In this document: positions 6,154-7,326 of the stretch, piece by piece | Layout of the letters: the number at the start of each line of letters is the position of its first letter | Position numbering within the stretch: the first letter of the stretch is position 1 | Assembly: GCA_964389805.1 (NCBI GenBank) | Contig: CAYMFU010000133.1 | Span: 1 to 7,326, forward strand | From: JAGTVG01 sp964389805 | GTDB taxonomy: Bacteria; Bacteroidota; Bacteroidia; Cytophagales; Cyclobacteriaceae | Length of the DNA: 7,326 bases | Direction of reading: 5' to 3' | Made by a program: the position numbers and the translations under genes | The notes under the pieces: model-generated | Seen by the model: the letters and a program-made list of their open reading frames with translations, nothing else | What the model was told of the DNA's origin: nothing | Database searches by the model: none

Positions 6154-7326
6154 TTATTTTATGTACTGGTTTTTGTAAATCCTGGGTATCTCGTCGATGA
6201 TCAGTGGTAACAATATCCTGACAGAATAAAAGAATGCAGTCACGGACTGGAGAAATGTAGAATGGGCTGATCCATTCCGTATTTTGTTTTGATGAATAAG
6301 AGCATATGCTGCAACCGCAAAGAAATGCTTGAATAAAGTATTACGGTTTCTGGATTGGCCAGATAGTATGGACATGGGTTCAAAGGCATATACTCCTCCT
6401 TGCTGCAAGTAGTTGAAACACGCTTTTTTAAGAATATCATGTTTGAAAACATTATATAATGCAAATGCCAGTATATTAATGCTTGCATTGTCACGATGCC
6501 TCTGCTTATAAAATCCATAGGTTATCTCTCTCAAAATCTGCTGATTATTAAGATCATTGGGTTGCTTCATCCTGTCTGACAATGCTTTTACATCAGATAG
6601 GGCTACAGTCATACCCCCGCCAGTAATTGGATGCCGCATATTCAGGCTGTCGCCCAGCAAAAGGACCCCTTCTTTAGCGATTGGCCTGGAAGCCAGAAGA
6701 CAGGTTGGTTTTACCTTGAACACCCCTTCATCAACCGCCGTTTTAAATCCTGATCGTAGTTGTATGGGCATCTGAGGCAGGATATTGTCGAGTAAATATT
6801 GCTTTCGTGCAGCTCCTTTGGGAGCCATATGTTCGTGTGGAAAATCAATCAATACCCGAATTTTATTTTTGGCTACAGGATATGCCAGAATGGGCGCGGG
6901 TTCAGCAAGCATAATATGACCATGTTGCTCAAAAGGTAATTTGCAGTCCTTAAGTATCAGTCCCATCATGAACCCTTTGATCTCAATATTCGATTTATTC
7001 AAAGATTTGCTTAAAGGGGAGAGGCTACCCTGGCATATGATCGTGAGTTTAGCCAGAATACTCTGAACATTTCCTTCATGGTCCAATATTCGCACTCCCG
7101 AGATTCTGTTTCCATCATCAATTAGTTTTGTAACATTTCCATGAATGCAATCAATGCCTTCTTGTTCCAGACAAAGTTTTCGTAAGCTTTGTACAAATCT
7201 TCCATATCGAAATCCATAACCGGAATTTTGAGGTGGATTGTCTTTTTCATTATAGGAAAGATTGATCCATTCCAGCTCCAATTGCATGGCATATCCATTA
7301 ATCGGCTGTGCATCGATACCTTGCAA
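6154..7326 (-). CDS. sqe: Squalene monooxygenase (squalene epoxidase), N-terminally truncated by window edge
   Basis: This enzyme oxidises squalene to 2,3-oxidosqualene with FAD, O2 and a reductase, the first oxygen-dependent step of sterol synthesis. The 390 visible residues begin at a TTG that is an internal Leu, so the GxGxxG Rossmann motif and true start lie right of the window. Family landmarks are NGY at residues 10-12 (where eukaryotic enzymes have an inhibitor-contacting Tyr), GRFVQSLRK (42-50), and the diagnostic GDSLNMRHPITGGGMTVALSD at 225-245, nearly identical to eukaryotic epoxidases. FYKQRHRDNASINILAFALY (272-291), KKACFNYLQQGG and HFFAVAAYAL follow in the family order. The C-terminal hydrophobic helices (about 332-346 and 362-383) probably anchor it to the membrane. 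The usual Asp-Gly of the second FAD motif is Gln99-Gly100 (CQG). This is the most upstream operon gene in view. Confidence 0.93.
   Translation of the reverse strand: MQGIDAQPINGYAMQLELEWINLSYNEKDNPPQNSGYGFRYGRFVQSLRKLCLEQEGIDCIHGNVTKLIDDGNRISGVRILDHEGNVQSILAKLTIICQGSLSPLSKSLNKSNIEIKGFMMGLILKDCKLPFEQHGHIMLAEPAPILAYPVAKNKIRVLIDFPHEHMAPKGAARKQYLLDNILPQMPIQLRSGFKTAVDEGVFKVKPTCLLASRPIAKEGVLLLGDSLNMRHPITGGGMTVALSDVKALSDRMKQPNDLNNQQILREITYGFYKQRHRDNASINILAFALYNVFKHDILKKACFNYLQQGGVYAFEPMSILSGQSRNRNTLFKHFFAVAAYALIHQNKIRNGSAHSTFLQSVTAFFYSVRILLPLIIDEIPRIYKNQYIK

Larger units (their letters stand above)
2282..7326 (-). other. sterol biosynthesis operon (partial, 5' end beyond right edge)
   Basis: Four minus-strand genes in the order squalene monooxygenase, Rieske oxygenase, extended SDR and DHCR24-like reductase have junctions of 30 bp, a 4-bp overlap and 9 bp, with no promoter-sized gap between them. 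Each product matches a step of sterol synthesis: squalene epoxidation, C-4 methyl oxidation, decarboxylation/reduction at C-3/C-4, and C-24 reduction. The operon promoter and any further genes, such as an oxidosqualene cyclase or CYP51, would lie to the right. Co-transcription is inferred from spacing and shared pathway. Confidence 0.8.

Noticed and set aside
6240..6518. Second minus-strand frame inside the squalene monooxygenase gene, considered as a frameshift remnant
   Set aside because: The main frame is uninterrupted and carries all family motifs to the C-terminus, so there is no sign of a frameshift.
1..7326. CRISPR arrays, tRNA genes, insertion sequences or terminal repeats
   Set aside because: No spaced direct repeats, cloverleaf-like sequences, transposase motifs or long inverted repeats were seen on either strand.

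Overview
This window most likely comes from a bacterium of the Bacteroidota. The inference rests on AT-rich DNA, tightly packed genes, weak or absent Shine-Dalgarno sequences, a GH26 glycoside hydrolase, and a possible TTTG / TA-n-TTTG style promoter. No rRNA or marker gene is present, so the assignment stays tentative. The outstanding content is a minus-strand set of four genes that reads as part of a sterol biosynthesis operon, which is rare in bacteria.

Layout. Positions 2-790 (+) hold the C-terminal part of a GH26-like glycoside hydrolase cut by the left edge. Positions 791-927 are an AT-rich intergenic stretch with a possible promoter and a TTTGCATT direct repeat. Positions 928-2154 (+) encode an FAD-dependent, lycopene-cyclase-like oxidoreductase. 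Positions 2155-2281 separate two convergent transcription units and contain a hairpin that may terminate the plus-strand unit. From 7326 down to 2282, all on the minus strand, the transcription order is squalene monooxygenase (N-terminus beyond the right edge), a Rieske oxygenase (SdmA-like), an NAD(P)-dependent extended SDR (SdmB-like) and a DHCR24-like delta-24 sterol reductase. The gaps between these genes are 30 bp, a 4-bp overlap and 9 bp, so they are probably one operon.

How the genes fit together. Squalene monooxygenase makes oxidosqualene, the committed precursor of sterols. An oxidosqualene cyclase, not in this window, would then form lanosterol or cycloartenol. The SdmA/SdmB-like pair would oxidise and remove a C-4 methyl group by the bacterial route, and the DHCR24-like enzyme would saturate the side-chain C24-C25 double bond. 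The cluster therefore combines a bacterial-type C-4 demethylation module with a side-chain reductase that looks strikingly like the animal enzyme. The convergent FAD protein at 928-2154 could be an additional isoprenoid- or sterol-modifying enzyme, but only its position suggests that. The GH26 gene is probably unrelated polysaccharide metabolism.
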